A stretch of 40,749 nt of DNA, from the NCBI GenBank assembly GCA_903832775.1, contig CAILCX010000133.1, positions 1-40,749 of the forward strand, in the 5' to 3' direction. How positions within the stretch are numbered: position 1 is the first letter of the stretch; every line of letters begins with the position of its first letter. Origin of the DNA: an uncultured Methylobacter sp. GTDB lineage: Bacteria > Pseudomonadota > Gammaproteobacteria > Methylococcales > Methylomonadaceae. The translations under genes and the position numbers were made by a program. The notes beneath the pieces are model-generated. The model ran no database searches, was not told the origin of the DNA, and was given only the letters and a program-made list of their open reading frames with translations. Shown here one piece after another: positions 16,542 through 24,773 of this stretch.

Positions 16542-17756
16542 ATGTCAGAAATCAATAAAGTGGTCTTGGCTTATTCTGGAGGTCTGGATACTTCGGTTAT
16601 TCTCAAGTGGTTACAGGATGTTTATGAGTGCGAAGTCGTTACCTTCACAGCTGATTTGGGTCAGGGCGAAGAAGTCGAACCGGCTCGCGCCAAAGCCCAA
16701 GCTATGGGCATTAAAGATATTTACATCGAAGACTTACGTGAAGAGTTTGCACGTGATTACGTTTTCCCAATGTTTCGCGCCAATACAATTTACGAAGGTG
16801 AATATTTGCTGGGCACTTCGATTGCCCGTCCCTTAATTGCCAAAAGGCTAATTGAAATTGCCAATGAAACGGGCGCCAATGCTATCTCTCATGGCGCAAC
16901 CGGTAAAGGTAACGACCAGGTAAGGTTTGAATTGGGCGCTTATGCCTTGCGTCCTGATATTCATGTGATTGCACCTTGGCGGGAATGGGAGTTAACTTCT
17001 CGTCAGACCTTGTTGGATTACGCTGAAAAACACAATATTCCAGTCGAAATGAAAAAAGGCAAAACATCGCCTTATTCAATGGATGCGAACTTACTGCACA
17101 TTTCTTATGAAGGTCGCATTCTTGAAAATCCATGGACTGAGCCAGAAGAAGATATGTGGCGCTGGACGGTTTCACCGGAAGCGGCCCCTGATCAAGCCAC
17201 TTACATTGAACTGACATACCTGAAAGGCGATATTGTCGCTATCGATGATGTGCCCTGTTCGCCCGCGACTGTGCTGGAGCAATTAAACAAAATTGCCGGC
17301 GCCAACGGTATTGGTCGGTTGGACATCGTTGAAAATCGCTATGTCGGCATGAAATCACGCGGCTGTTATGAAACGCCAGCCGGTACGGTAATGCTTAAGG
17401 CACATCGTGCAATTGAATCCTTAACGCTCGACAGAGAAGTCGCACATTTGAAAGATGAATTAATGCCCCGCTATGCATCGTTGATTTATAACGGCTACTG
17501 GTGGAGTCCTGAGCGAACCATGATGCAAACCATGATTGACGCATCACAAGTCAATGTTAATGGCAAAGTCAGATTGAAGCTTTACAAAGGCAATGTTGTT
17601 GTCGTTGGACGCGCCTCGGATACGGACAGTTTGTTTGATGAAAGTATCGCAACCTTTGAAGAAGATGGCGGTGCATATAACCAAAAAGATGCGGAAGGCT
17701 TTATTAAATTAAATGCTCTGAGAATGAGAATAGCGGCCGCAAAACGTTTAAAGTAA
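16542..17756 (+). CDS. argG: Argininosuccinate synthase
   Basis: This enzyme joins citrulline and aspartate with ATP to form argininosuccinate, the penultimate step of arginine synthesis. The 404 residues match the usual bacterial type. The ATP-binding PP-loop AYSGGLDTS is at 10-18, and conserved stretches include [14 protein letters not shown]-like [15 protein letters not shown] and [12 protein letters not shown] near the end. The frame opens 11 codons earlier at 16509, but the ATG at 16542 with an AGGTG site fits the family start ([14 protein letters not shown]) and the promoter lies over the earlier part. It is followed by a palindromic intergenic element and appears monocistronic. Confidence 0.97.
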   Translation: MSEINKVVLAYSGGLDTSVILKWLQDVYECEVVTFTADLGQGEEVEPARAKAQAMGIKDIYIEDLREEFARDYVFPMFRANTIYEGEYLLGTSIARPLIAKRLIEIANETGANAISHGATGKGNDQVRFELGAYALRPDIHVIAPWREWELTSRQTLLDYAEKHNIPVEMKKGKTSPYSMDANLLHISYEGRILENPWTEPEEDMWRWTVSPEAAPDQATYIELTYLKGDIVAIDDVPCSPATVLEQLNKIAGANGIGRLDIVENRYVGMKSRGCYETPAGTVMLKAHRAIESLTLDREVAHLKDELMPRYASLIYNGYWWSPERTMMQTMIDASQVNVNGKVRLKLYKGNVVVVGRASDTDSLFDESIATFEEDGGAYNQKDAEGFIKLNALRMRIAAAKRLK

Positions 17757-18122
17757 CGCCGAATGCGTAGGTTACATCGCACCCACTTCCAAGTAATCGC
17801 TGGCTGTATCCTACGCAAAATCAATACCCAATAGAGATTTACGTACATAACGATTTCTGAGGCATGCGCATTGGAACGCGGCTTTTCATATGCTCCGAAA
17901 TTTTCATAAACAATTGCTTAAATAATTTCGTCGCCGGTAACATACTTGGTAAAAAGTTTGAATGGTGTTTAAATTAAATTCAGGGTCTGCGATTTAAACT
18001 TGTATAATCGCGAATCAGGTAGAACGACTGACTACCCACAAGACTTATATTAAAAAAAATAATAATTATTCGGTCAGGATGCCGGGCATATTTTAAGTTT
18101 CCGGTTCTAGGAGAAGTAGGTA
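17757..18122. other. Intergenic region between argG and the two-helix membrane protein
   Basis: No gene is supported in these 366 bases. The first part carries a palindromic element (17764-17817). The rest is AT-rich and ends with a probable promoter, TATAAT at 18003-18008 with no good -35, and a strong ribosome site (AGGAGAAGTAGGTA) just before the ATG at 18123. Confidence 0.5.
17764..17817. repeat. Palindromic intergenic element (family C)
   Basis: Inverted ends TGCGTAGG (17764-17771) and CCTACGCA (17810-17817) extend to 11 bases with one mismatch. The element begins just after the argG stop. It could act as a terminator-like structure, but it has no T-run. Its form is that of a small dispersed palindrome. 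Confidence 0.5.
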
Positions 18123-18734
18123 ATGAAAGATATAGACAAGAACTTGCTGGTAGAAACCTTGCCTAGCAATCCTTCCAAGGTTCTGCAAAGTATAGATTCG
18201 CATCAGGCATTAATGAGAGTTAACAGATTACTGCTAACTATTGTTTGCTCATTGATGGTGGTTGTTTTGATAGCGGGCTTTTTATTGATACCAACCGAAA
18301 GTGTTATTAATCGCAAGATTATCACCTCTTCAGAGTCCTATGCAGCCGATATGAACCCTGTGGTGTCGGCTGAGGTTAATGAACTTAAAGGTAAGCTGGT
18401 AGGCTTGGTCAGCGGTTCAATTGAAAATAAATTAAACGCCTTGGAAGAAAGTCTCCGAGTAGGTTCTGTTTCCAGCTCTATAGGCACAATTGAAGACTTG
18501 AAAAGTGACCTGAAATTTTTACGTACTTATTCCGAACCCGTCCAAAAAAGCAAGGTAGTTGTGTCTAATGAGCAATTAATGCAGGAAATGTCCCAGTTAA
18601 AACGCCTGATTTATACAACACTAGCTTCATGCGGTTTAATGTTGGCCGCAGTCGCGGGTATCTGGATTAAAAATCGTAATCGGTTAACCTACAATGAAAT
18701 AAAAACCAGCTATTTAGGAAATAAATCTAACTAA
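18123..18734 (+). CDS. Two-helix membrane protein of unknown function
   Basis: I do not recognise this 203-residue protein. Its layout is clear: a short cytoplasmic-type N-terminus, a first membrane span at about 36-56 (LLLTIVCSLMVVVLIAGFLLI), a mostly helical region of about 100 residues with likely coiled-coil character (about 82-135), a second span at about 162-182, and a short basic tail (KNRNRL). The loop between the spans would be periplasmic if the basic ends stay inside. There is no enzyme motif. A strong ribosome site precedes the ATG. It ends before a bidirectional terminator shared with the cytochrome gene. The form resembles sensor or scaffold proteins, but without a signalling domain. 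Confidence 0.82.
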   Translation: MKDIDKNLLVETLPSNPSKVLQSIDSHQALMRVNRLLLTIVCSLMVVVLIAGFLLIPTESVINRKIITSSESYAADMNPVVSAEVNELKGKLVGLVSGSIENKLNALEESLRVGSVSSSIGTIEDLKSDLKFLRTYSEPVQKSKVVVSNEQLMQEMSQLKRLIYTTLASCGLMLAAVAGIWIKNRNRLTYNEIKTSYLGNKSN

Positions 18735-18782
18735 GCGGATTGCTGCTTGATTGCCCTGACCCCAAAAAAAAATTTTATCCAT

Positions 18783-18824
18783 AAAAAAGCCGGCCAAAAT
18801 CCAAGACTCAGGCCGGCTTTTTTT
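18783..18824. terminator. Bidirectional intrinsic terminator
   Basis: The stem GCCGGCC (18789-18795) pairs with GGCCGGC (18811-18817) around a 15-base loop. Six As precede it and seven Ts follow it, so it can work on both strands. It separates the convergent membrane-protein gene and the cytochrome c gene. Confidence 0.9.
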
Positions 18825-18841
18825 ATACGGGTAATCCGGAC

Positions 18842-19180
18842 TTAGTTGCCACCCAGATATTTGTACAATGCATCAACCGCTTGATCTTCGCCGTAACCAG
18901 CTTTAACAACGGCTGGGTTTTTCATGATTTCAGCGATTGCTTTAGGCATGCCACCTTTACCTTCTTTAAGAACGTTTTCAAATTTTGCTCTATCCAAAGA
19001 ACCCGCTTTAATCAAAGCAGATAATTGTGGGTTTGAAGCGATATCATGGCAAGTGCCACAACCGCGACCAAAAGCGCGCTCATAAATCTTTTTACCAACA
19101 TCACTGGCTTCGTCGGCAAATACTGAACCGCTTAAAGTGATTAAAGCAATACCAGCTAGTGTAGCTAATGATTTTTTCAT
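18842..19180 (-). CDS. Small class I cytochrome c, periplasmic
   Basis: A 112-residue electron carrier with a cleavable signal peptide (cut after VFA, about residue 22), one haem site CGTCH (Cys41, Cys44, His45) and a likely axial methionine in GGMPKA (Met78). The mature protein, about 90 residues, matches small c5/c8-like monohaem cytochromes. The ATG has an excellent ribosome site (AGGAGAAGG). A good sigma-70 promoter lies about 80-110 bases upstream, and a strong terminator follows, so it is transcribed alone. The donor and acceptor are unknown; in a methylotroph it could serve the methanol-oxidation chain, but nothing here shows it. Confidence 0.93.
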   Translation of the reverse strand: MKKSLATLAGIALITLSGSVFADEASDVGKKIYERAFGRGCGTCHDIASNPQLSALIKAGSLDRAKFENVLKEGKGGMPKAIAEIMKNPAVVKAGYGEDQAVDALYKYLGGN

Positions 19181-19262
19181 GTTGACCTTCTCCTCTTGGT
19201 AGTAAAAAAGAACTGTTGGTTATTTATTAAGATAACAGTTCCGCTCAAAGTTAAACCGGCAA

Positions 19263-19291
19263 AGCATAGGGAATTTGACGGTAAAATTCAA
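19263..19291 (-). promoter_or_regulatory. Putative sigma-70 promoter of the cytochrome c gene
   Basis: On the minus strand TTGAAT (19286-19291) and TATGCT (19263-19268) are 17 bases apart. The start would be near 19256, giving a leader of about 75 bases before the cytochrome ATG. Confidence 0.55.
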
Positions 19292-19388
19292 TTATTTTAT
19301 TTATTTTTCCTGAGAAATCATTATTTCGTCTTAACAATGAGTTAATCAGCAGATAAATTAAAGCATAAAAGCTTAGCCGTTCATATAG

Positions 19389-20783
19389 CTAATCAAGCTT
19401 CCTGGTCTTAAACCAGCTTAATTTGTCATGTAACGTAACCACCGTACCAATAATAATTAAGGTGGGCGGCTTGATGTCCCTACTGACCACTTTGTCCGGC
19501 AAGGTTGCCAAGGTTCCGGTTACCACGCGCTGATTAACGGTGGTGCCTTGTTGCACGATCGCTATAGGCAAATCTTTGGGACTGCCGTGTGCAATCAGAG
19601 ACTCGCAGATTTTCTCCAGACCAACCAGCCCCATATAAATAACAATAGTTTGATTGGGGGCTGCAAGTTGCGCCCAATTTAAGTTAATAGTATTGTCTTT
19701 TAAATGGCCGGTGACAAAAGTACAAGATTGCGCATGATCACGATGAGTCAAGGGTATACCTGCATAAGCTGCACAGCCCGACGCCGCCGTAATACCAGGT
19801 ACAACCTGAAAATTAATGCCTTGCTGCATCAGGGTTTCGATTTCTTCACCTCCACGACCAAAGATAAACGGATCGCCACCTTTTAGACGCACCACCCGCT
19901 TTCCCGCTTTTGCCAGATCAGCGAGCAAGATATTAATAGATTCTTGCGGCAAGGCATGATCATGGCGTTGTTTGCCAACGTAAATTTTTTCTGAATCCCT
20001 GCGGGCAAGATCGAGTATCTCAGGTGAAACAAGACGGTCATAAACAACAACATCTGCCTGCTGCATTAAGCGCAATGCCCGAAAAGTCAACAAATCAGGA
20101 GCCCCAGGGCCTGCACCTATCAAATAAACTTCGCCGAAATTTGCATCAGGTTTTTGTTCGGCCAAAGTTTTTTCCAATTGAAGCTCTGCTTCTTTAATCA
20201 GCCCGGAAAATACCAGTTCGGCAATTGAACCTTGCAATATACTTTCCCAGAAAATTCTGCGTTGTGCAGGCTGTTTAAAATGCAACTTTACCTTATCTCT
20301 GAACTTGTCCGCCAGGCTTGCAAGATGACCATAGGCAGGAGGAATAACAGTTTCTATTTTGGCTCTGAGCAAGCGAGCCAATACAGGAGCAGCTCCACCT
20401 GAAGAAACTGCTGCAATAATGGGTGACCGGTCAATAATTGCAGGGAAAATAAAGCTGCAAAGCTCGGGATTATCGACAACATTAACCGGAATATTTTTCT
20501 CGGCAGCTGTTTTTGCGACCAGTTGATTAGTCTCTGCATTGTCAGTCGCCGATACCACCAATCGGAACTCACCAAGATCTTCAGGGACGAAGGATTTTTC
20601 CAGTAGCGTTAACCGATGGGAAGCCTCCTGACTTAATACTGTGTCACTAATCTCCCTGGCAATGACAGTAATGTTCGCACCGGCTCGAGACAATAATTCT
20701 ATTTTGCGGGCGGCGATTTCGCCGGCACCTATCACCAGACATGGCTGATCTGTAAGTTTTAAGAATACGGGAAAATAATCCAT
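19389..20783 (-). CDS. cysG: Siroheme synthase (trifunctional CysG)
   Basis: This single protein methylates uroporphyrinogen III twice, oxidises precorrin-2 with NAD+, and inserts iron to make siroheme, the cofactor of sulfite and nitrite reductases. The 464 residues match E. coli CysG (457). The N-terminal part (about 1-215) has the NAD-binding loop GAGEIAARK (19-27), catalytic Asp104 (NVVDNPEL) and Ser128 in the SSGG stretch that is phosphorylated in Salmonella. The C-terminal methyltransferase has GAGPGAPDLLT (about 223-233) and RLKGGDPFIFGRGGEE. It is divergent from the TusA-like gene, and both bear on sulfur metabolism. Confidence 0.97.
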   Translation of the reverse strand: MDYFPVFLKLTDQPCLVIGAGEIAARKIELLSRAGANITVIAREISDTVLSQEASHRLTLLEKSFVPEDLGEFRLVVSATDNAETNQLVAKTAAEKNIPVNVVDNPELCSFIFPAIIDRSPIIAAVSSGGAAPVLARLLRAKIETVIPPAYGHLASLADKFRDKVKLHFKQPAQRRIFWESILQGSIAELVFSGLIKEAELQLEKTLAEQKPDANFGEVYLIGAGPGAPDLLTFRALRLMQQADVVVYDRLVSPEILDLARRDSEKIYVGKQRHDHALPQESINILLADLAKAGKRVVRLKGGDPFIFGRGGEEIETLMQQGINFQVVPGITAASGCAAYAGIPLTHRDHAQSCTFVTGHLKDNTINLNWAQLAAPNQTIVIYMGLVGLEKICESLIAHGSPKDLPIAIVQQGTTVNQRVVTGTLATLPDKVVSRDIKPPTLIIIGTVVTLHDKLSWFKTRKLD

Positions 20784-20862
20784 TTAGGTATGATGATTCT
20801 TGGATTTAAAAGAGGGTGGTATTATAAGCACACCGAACTTGGATGAGAAAACTTAAAAGATC

Positions 20863-21093
20863 ATGATCGAATTTAATCTGGAAGTAGATGCCAGCGGTTT
20901 AAATTGTCCGCTGCCCTTATTGCGACTGAAAAAAGCCTTGACGGTTGTGTCCAGTGGCGATGTTGTCAAAGTGATTGCAACCGATCCAGCCGCACATTTG
21001 GATTTTGGCGTTTTTTCCAATCAAACAGGGCACCTGATTATTCAATTGATAAAAGAAGCCAACAAGCAGATTTTTTATTTCAAAAAGAAATAG
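20863..21093 (+). CDS. TusA-like sulfur-carrier protein
   Basis: A 76-residue cytoplasmic protein of the TusA/SirA family, whose members carry persulfide sulfur for tRNA thiolation, molybdenum cofactor or sulfur oxidation. The family signature with the active cysteine is in GLNCPLPLLRLKKAL (Cys17, in the CPxP motif), and the GDVVKVIATDPAA stretch is also typical. It lies 79 bases from the divergent cysG. Its last 14 bases overlap the end of the DNA glycosylase gene on the other strand. Which sulfur route it serves is not shown; delivery for formate dehydrogenase maturation through FdhD is one option. Confidence 0.93.
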   Translation: MIEFNLEVDASGLNCPLPLLRLKKALTVVSSGDVVKVIATDPAAHLDFGVFSNQTGHLIIQLIKEANKQIFYFKKK

Positions 21094-21661
21094 ATGTTTT
21101 ATTGAAACCAGCTTTCAGAGCCGCCTTCCAGGCCTTTAGCTTTAGTTCATATGTAAGTGAGGCATGCGCCGGACTTGTAGAAGGAAGGCGCAAGTAATTC
21201 ACATCACCGGTGTTAACTAAAGGTAATACATACCGCCGATATGCCGACTCCGCTTTTGCTCCGTTAAAAAGCACTGTGTGGATTTTCTTGTGAGCCTGAA
21301 AAAACTTCTGAAAGTCATTAGCTGTCATGGAGTTAGCCTTTATATTCGCATCCAGACTGCCAATTCGTGCACAAGATTGCAATACATCCCAAAGTGCAAT
21401 GTTGGCAACCGTCAATTCATCCAATCGAATTTCATAGGCACTTTCCTTGGAAAACCCCAAAGTCTCAGCCATTATTTTCCAGAAAACATTATGCCGATTT
21501 GCATAATACTGATTTTCTGCCAAGGACGCCTGCCCTGGCATACTGCCCAATATTAAAATTTCCGCATTGCACTCTGCAATCGGTTCAAAGCTGTAAATTA
21601 AAACTTTGTTACGAGAATCAGATACTACCGTGGGTGTATTTTTTATAGCCACACTATTCAT
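21080..21661 (-). CDS. Uracil-DNA glycosylase superfamily protein, hypoxanthine-type (family 6)
   Basis: This 193-residue protein likely removes deaminated bases from DNA. The motif GSMPGQASLAENQYYA (39-54) and downstream NVFW place it in the branch annotated as DNA-deoxyinosine glycosylase (HDG, family 6), related to Mug. The C-terminal LPSTSPAHAS matches the second active-site motif of the superfamily. Family-6 enzymes work mainly on hypoxanthine, the product of adenine deamination, and have weak uracil activity. The ATG has a modest AGGTT site. The gene converges on the TusA-like gene with a 14-base overlap and has no terminator between them. The name rests on motif reading from memory; a Mug-type mismatch enzyme is the alternative. 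Confidence 0.87.
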   Translation of the reverse strand: MNSVAIKNTPTVVSDSRNKVLIYSFEPIAECNAEILILGSMPGQASLAENQYYANRHNVFWKIMAETLGFSKESAYEIRLDELTVANIALWDVLQSCARIGSLDANIKANSMTANDFQKFFQAHKKIHTVLFNGAKAESAYRRYVLPLVNTGDVNYLRLPSTSPAHASLTYELKLKAWKAALKAGFNKTSISF

Positions 21662-21820
21662 AGATAACCTAATAAAATCAATAAACTAACAAGCCTTTAT
21701 CTGTTTTGATACTTTCACAATATAACTTAAATTGAAAATTTGTAAAAAAAATATTAGCTGGTATATTTATCTAAATATTAAATTAAAGTTGAGTAGTATG
21801 CTCAGCAAGGAATGATTTAA

Positions 21821-22297
21821 ATGCACCTTAAGTTTTCATTTGATACATCAAAACCGATTACAGGTGAAGCCAGCATTGAGATCAATAAATCGATTCAAGA
21901 TGTTTTCTCTTATATTGGTGAGCATTTTTACGATAACTATCCTAAATGGTCTGTTGAAGTTGTTGAATTTGAGCCCTTGGATGGCAAGGAAGTTTTCATC
22001 GGCTCAAAAGCAAAACAAATTCGTAAAGACAACGGCACCGAAGTCGAATCTATTTTTGAAATTACCGATTACCAGCCTTCAATAAAACTTATATTTAAAG
22101 GTATAACTGAACCCTATAAACATAGCTACTTATTAGAAAGTGGCGCACAAGCCCAATCTACAAATTTGACGTTCCGTTTTGATTTATTGGAAGTCGAAGT
22201 CTTTATGCGTCCTTTTGCAAAACTGATACGATCTGCTATTGAAGATGGCGCAGAAAATACAGTTGAAAACATTAAAAATTTAATCGACACTGATTAA
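21821..22297 (+). CDS. SRPBCC (START/polyketide cyclase-like) domain protein
   Basis: A 158-residue soluble protein with the helix-grip layout of SRPBCC proteins: an opening strand (GEASIEINKSIQDVFSYIGEHFYDNYPKWS), a central set of strands (GSKAKQIRKDNGTEVESIFEITDYQPSIKLIF), and a long C-terminal helix (MRPFAKLIRSAIEDGAENTVENIKNLID). This fold makes a deep hydrophobic cavity that binds lipids, polyketides or other small hydrophobic molecules. AAGGA sits 9 bases before the ATG. It is 143 bases upstream of the LOV gene on the same strand and may or may not share its transcript. A lipid-binding role would fit the fatty-acid hydroxylase-like gene downstream, but this is inference. Confidence 0.85.
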   Translation: MHLKFSFDTSKPITGEASIEINKSIQDVFSYIGEHFYDNYPKWSVEVVEFEPLDGKEVFIGSKAKQIRKDNGTEVESIFEITDYQPSIKLIFKGITEPYKHSYLLESGAQAQSTNLTFRFDLLEVEVFMRPFAKLIRSAIEDGAENTVENIKNLIDTD

Positions 22298-22440
22298 ACA
22301 TCATATCTTTACATACTTTTTATCAGTATAAATTAAATGATTTATAGATATATGCCCAGACTATTCAAGGGCTATGAAAAGTAAATCTTTAATGATAAAA
22401 ACTATATATTCTTAATTACTATAAAAATTGGAGTTTAATC

Positions 22441-22896
22441 ATGCCTTTTATTGTTGAAAAAGATAGCGGACTTATTCCGCAGGTACTTTCAGCCATTTTA
22501 GATGAATGTGTTAATGGGGTCACTTTGGCAGATCCCGATTTAGAAGATGCACCTATCATTTATGCTAATAAAGCCTTTGAGCGTTTAACCGGTTACAGCC
22601 AAGAAGACATTATTGGTGTTAATTGTCGCTTTCTTCAGGGTGAAGATAGAGATCAGGAAGCTCGCCGCCAAATCTCAGAAGCAATGAAAAATCATGAGGG
22701 AATTGAAGTAACCTTACGAAACTATAAGAAAGACGGTACATTGTTTCATAATCGTCTAAAAATAACGCCATTGTTTGATAGAAAAAAACGCGTTATTTAT
22801 TATCTTGGCGTGCAATACGACATTACCGAACAGATAAGCGCAAGTAATGAAATAAAGGAACTGAATAACTTATTAAACGCAATGTCGAATAAATAA
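22441..22896 (+). CDS. Short LOV (blue-light flavin) photoreceptor, no effector domain
   Basis: A 151-residue PAS/LOV protein. The photoactive motif NCRFLQG (61-67) has Cys62, which forms the light-driven adduct with FMN. The other flavin contacts are also in place: Asn61 and Gln66, Asn94 (RNYKKDG), Asn104 (FHNRL) and Gln125 (GVQYDIT). After the core there is only a short helix (about 130-148), so it is a short LOV like the Pseudomonas putida SB1/SB2 proteins, which dimerise and have no output domain. TTGGAG lies 7 bases before the ATG. It is 34 bases ahead of the fatty-acid hydroxylase-like gene and heads the probable operon that ends with msrPQ. The partner that reads its signal is unknown. 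Confidence 0.95.
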   Translation: MPFIVEKDSGLIPQVLSAILDECVNGVTLADPDLEDAPIIYANKAFERLTGYSQEDIIGVNCRFLQGEDRDQEARRQISEAMKNHEGIEVTLRNYKKDGTLFHNRLKITPLFDRKKRVIYYLGVQYDITEQISASNEIKELNNLLNAMSNK

Positions 22897-22930
22897 AAAT
22901 AATGACCATCTTACAGATGAAGATAAGCTT

Positions 22931-23755
22931 ATGACTACAAATGAAAGCTCCAATAGTGGCATGTATTTCAATGAAGGTTTATTCGCGCTTGCCATAGTCG
23001 CCTTTATTGTATTAATAGTTATCGAGAAGCGTAAACCTTACATTGAGTTCCCTCAAAAAATCTATAAAGACTCATTTGTTACCAACACCACCACTTTTTT
23101 GATCAACAATGTAATTTTAACCATTTTAAGGGCCTCATCGTTATTCCTTGTCGCTCAACAATTTGCCTCTTTTGGCTTATTAAGCAATTTAGATAATGGG
23201 CCGCTAAAATGGTTGCTCGCTTTTGCATTCTTTGACTTCGCAATTTATATTTGGCATGTAGCAAGCCACAAAAACGAGTATTTATGGCGCTTTCATAAAG
23301 TTCATCATAGCGATAAAGGATTTAATGTTTCTACCGGTTTTCGGTTTCATGTGATCGATTTGTTAATGGAAATTGTATATAAGTGCATATTTGTAGTTGT
23401 GATAGGCGTAAATGCTTATTTGGTTCTTTCGATTGAAATTATAGAATTGTTTTTTATATTATTTCATCATGCAAATATTCGTGTTCCTAACGAAGAATCT
23501 ATTTCACAAATATTTATCACGCCCTCCTTACACAGAACACATCATTCTACTTTACGTAAAGAGCATGACAGTAACTATGGAATTGTCTTCTCATTATGGG
23601 ACAGAATCTTTAGAACTCGACAAGAACTGATTCCTGTAAATATAGGCCTTGATTTAATTGAAGCTGAGAATTTCATACAACTTTTCTCTCTGGGATTTAT
23701 TACTGAAATAAAAATAAAAAAAATATTGAGCTGGATTCCAAAAGGAAAAAAATAG
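22931..23755 (+). CDS. Membrane di-iron fatty acid hydroxylase/sterol desaturase superfamily protein
   Basis: A 274-residue membrane protein with the histidine boxes of the superfamily: HVASH (His109, His113), FHKVHH (His122, 125, 126), HH at 179-180, and LHRTHH (His201, 204, 205) followed by His212. These bind two irons that activate O2 for hydroxylation or desaturation of lipids. Hydrophobic spans lie at about 17-32, 57-82, 93-109 and 150-178. The substrate cannot be told from sequence; fatty acids, hopanoids, carotenoids and sterols are all known substrates in the family. Spacing (34 bases to the LOV gene, 55 to msrP) suggests one transcript. No lipid biosynthesis gene is nearby. Confidence 0.92.
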   Translation: MTTNESSNSGMYFNEGLFALAIVAFIVLIVIEKRKPYIEFPQKIYKDSFVTNTTTFLINNVILTILRASSLFLVAQQFASFGLLSNLDNGPLKWLLAFAFFDFAIYIWHVASHKNEYLWRFHKVHHSDKGFNVSTGFRFHVIDLLMEIVYKCIFVVVIGVNAYLVLSIEIIELFFILFHHANIRVPNEESISQIFITPSLHRTHHSTLRKEHDSNYGIVFSLWDRIFRTRQELIPVNIGLDLIEAENFIQLFSLGFITEIKIKKILSWIPKGKK

Positions 23756-23810
23756 TGATTTACACAACATCACCCAAACATTAATTATTGTTAGACTGGT
23801 AACTTTAGCA

Positions 23811-24773
23811 ATGATAATAAAAACAAAAAATGAGATTCTTGCCAGTGAAATAACTGATCCTTCAATCTTTAAAGAACGGCGTAAAATAATTAAAGCCCTG
23901 TTCGCTACATTAGTTTCCAGTTCAGTAATATCCCCAAATCGTGTTCTAGCAGCTAACAATAACTCGGTTTGGAATAATCTATCAAAAGGCGATTTTTCTA
24001 ATAATAAACTTACACCAACTCCAGCTGAACTTATAAAAAATTATACTAATTATTATGAGTTTTCTTTCAATAAAAAAGACTCTACAGAGTTGGCCCAACA
24101 CCTGAAAATAGACCCTTGGTCTATAGAAGTTACTGGAGAAATAGAAAAACCTGGCACTTTTTACTTAGAAGATATTTTACGTCAGCAGGTTCTTCAAGAA
24201 TTTATTTACCGGTTTCGGTGTGTAGAAGCCTGGTCTATGGTTGTACCTTGGGTTGGTTTTTCACTTGGCAATTTGTTAAAAACATTCAAACCGCTATCAT
24301 CCGCATATTTCGTTAAATTTACTTCTGTTCATCAACCCGAAATAATGCCCAAACAACAAAATAATGCCATGCTCGAATGGCCTTATGTAGAAAGTTTACG
24401 AATTGATGAAGCGATGCATCCTCTGTCAATTTTTGCAGTTGGTATGTACGGTAATACTTTACCCAAACAAAATGGAGCTCCCTTACGTTTGGTTGTACCC
24501 TGGAAATATGGTTTTAAAAGCATTAAAGCCATAGTAAAAATTGAGTTCCTGAAGAGACCACCAATTAGCAGCTGGAGCAAGTCTGCTCCGGGTGAATATG
24601 GTTTTTACGCCAATGTAAATCCAGAGGTTCCTCATCCACGTTGGAGTCAAAATAGTGAGCGTCAATTAGGTAGCGGTCTTTTTACCCCACGTAGACAAAC
24701 TGAGTTATTTAACGGTTATGGTGAACAAGTAGCTTCAATGTATAGCAATATGGACTTACGGCATTTTTTCTGA
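23811..24773 (+). CDS. msrP: Periplasmic methionine sulfoxide reductase, molybdopterin subunit
   Basis: MsrP (YedY) repairs oxidised methionines, both R and S forms, in periplasmic proteins, taking electrons from MsrQ. The 320 residues match the family. A Tat signal sits about 20 residues in (KERRKIIKAL, Arg23-Arg24), as in E. coli YedY, so the protein is exported folded with its cofactor. The Mo ligand is Cys137 in RFRCVEAWSMVVPW. Later conserved stretches include RLVVPWKYGFKSIKAI. The ribosome site is weak. The stop overlaps the msrQ start (TGATG). MsrP uses molybdopterin without a guanine nucleotide. Placement beside a LOV protein is unusual. Confidence 0.96.
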   Translation: MIIKTKNEILASEITDPSIFKERRKIIKALFATLVSSSVISPNRVLAANNNSVWNNLSKGDFSNNKLTPTPAELIKNYTNYYEFSFNKKDSTELAQHLKIDPWSIEVTGEIEKPGTFYLEDILRQQVLQEFIYRFRCVEAWSMVVPWVGFSLGNLLKTFKPLSSAYFVKFTSVHQPEIMPKQQNNAMLEWPYVESLRIDEAMHPLSIFAVGMYGNTLPKQNGAPLRLVVPWKYGFKSIKAIVKIEFLKRPPISSWSKSAPGEYGFYANVNPEVPHPRWSQNSERQLGSGLFTPRRQTELFNGYGEQVASMYSNMDLRHFF

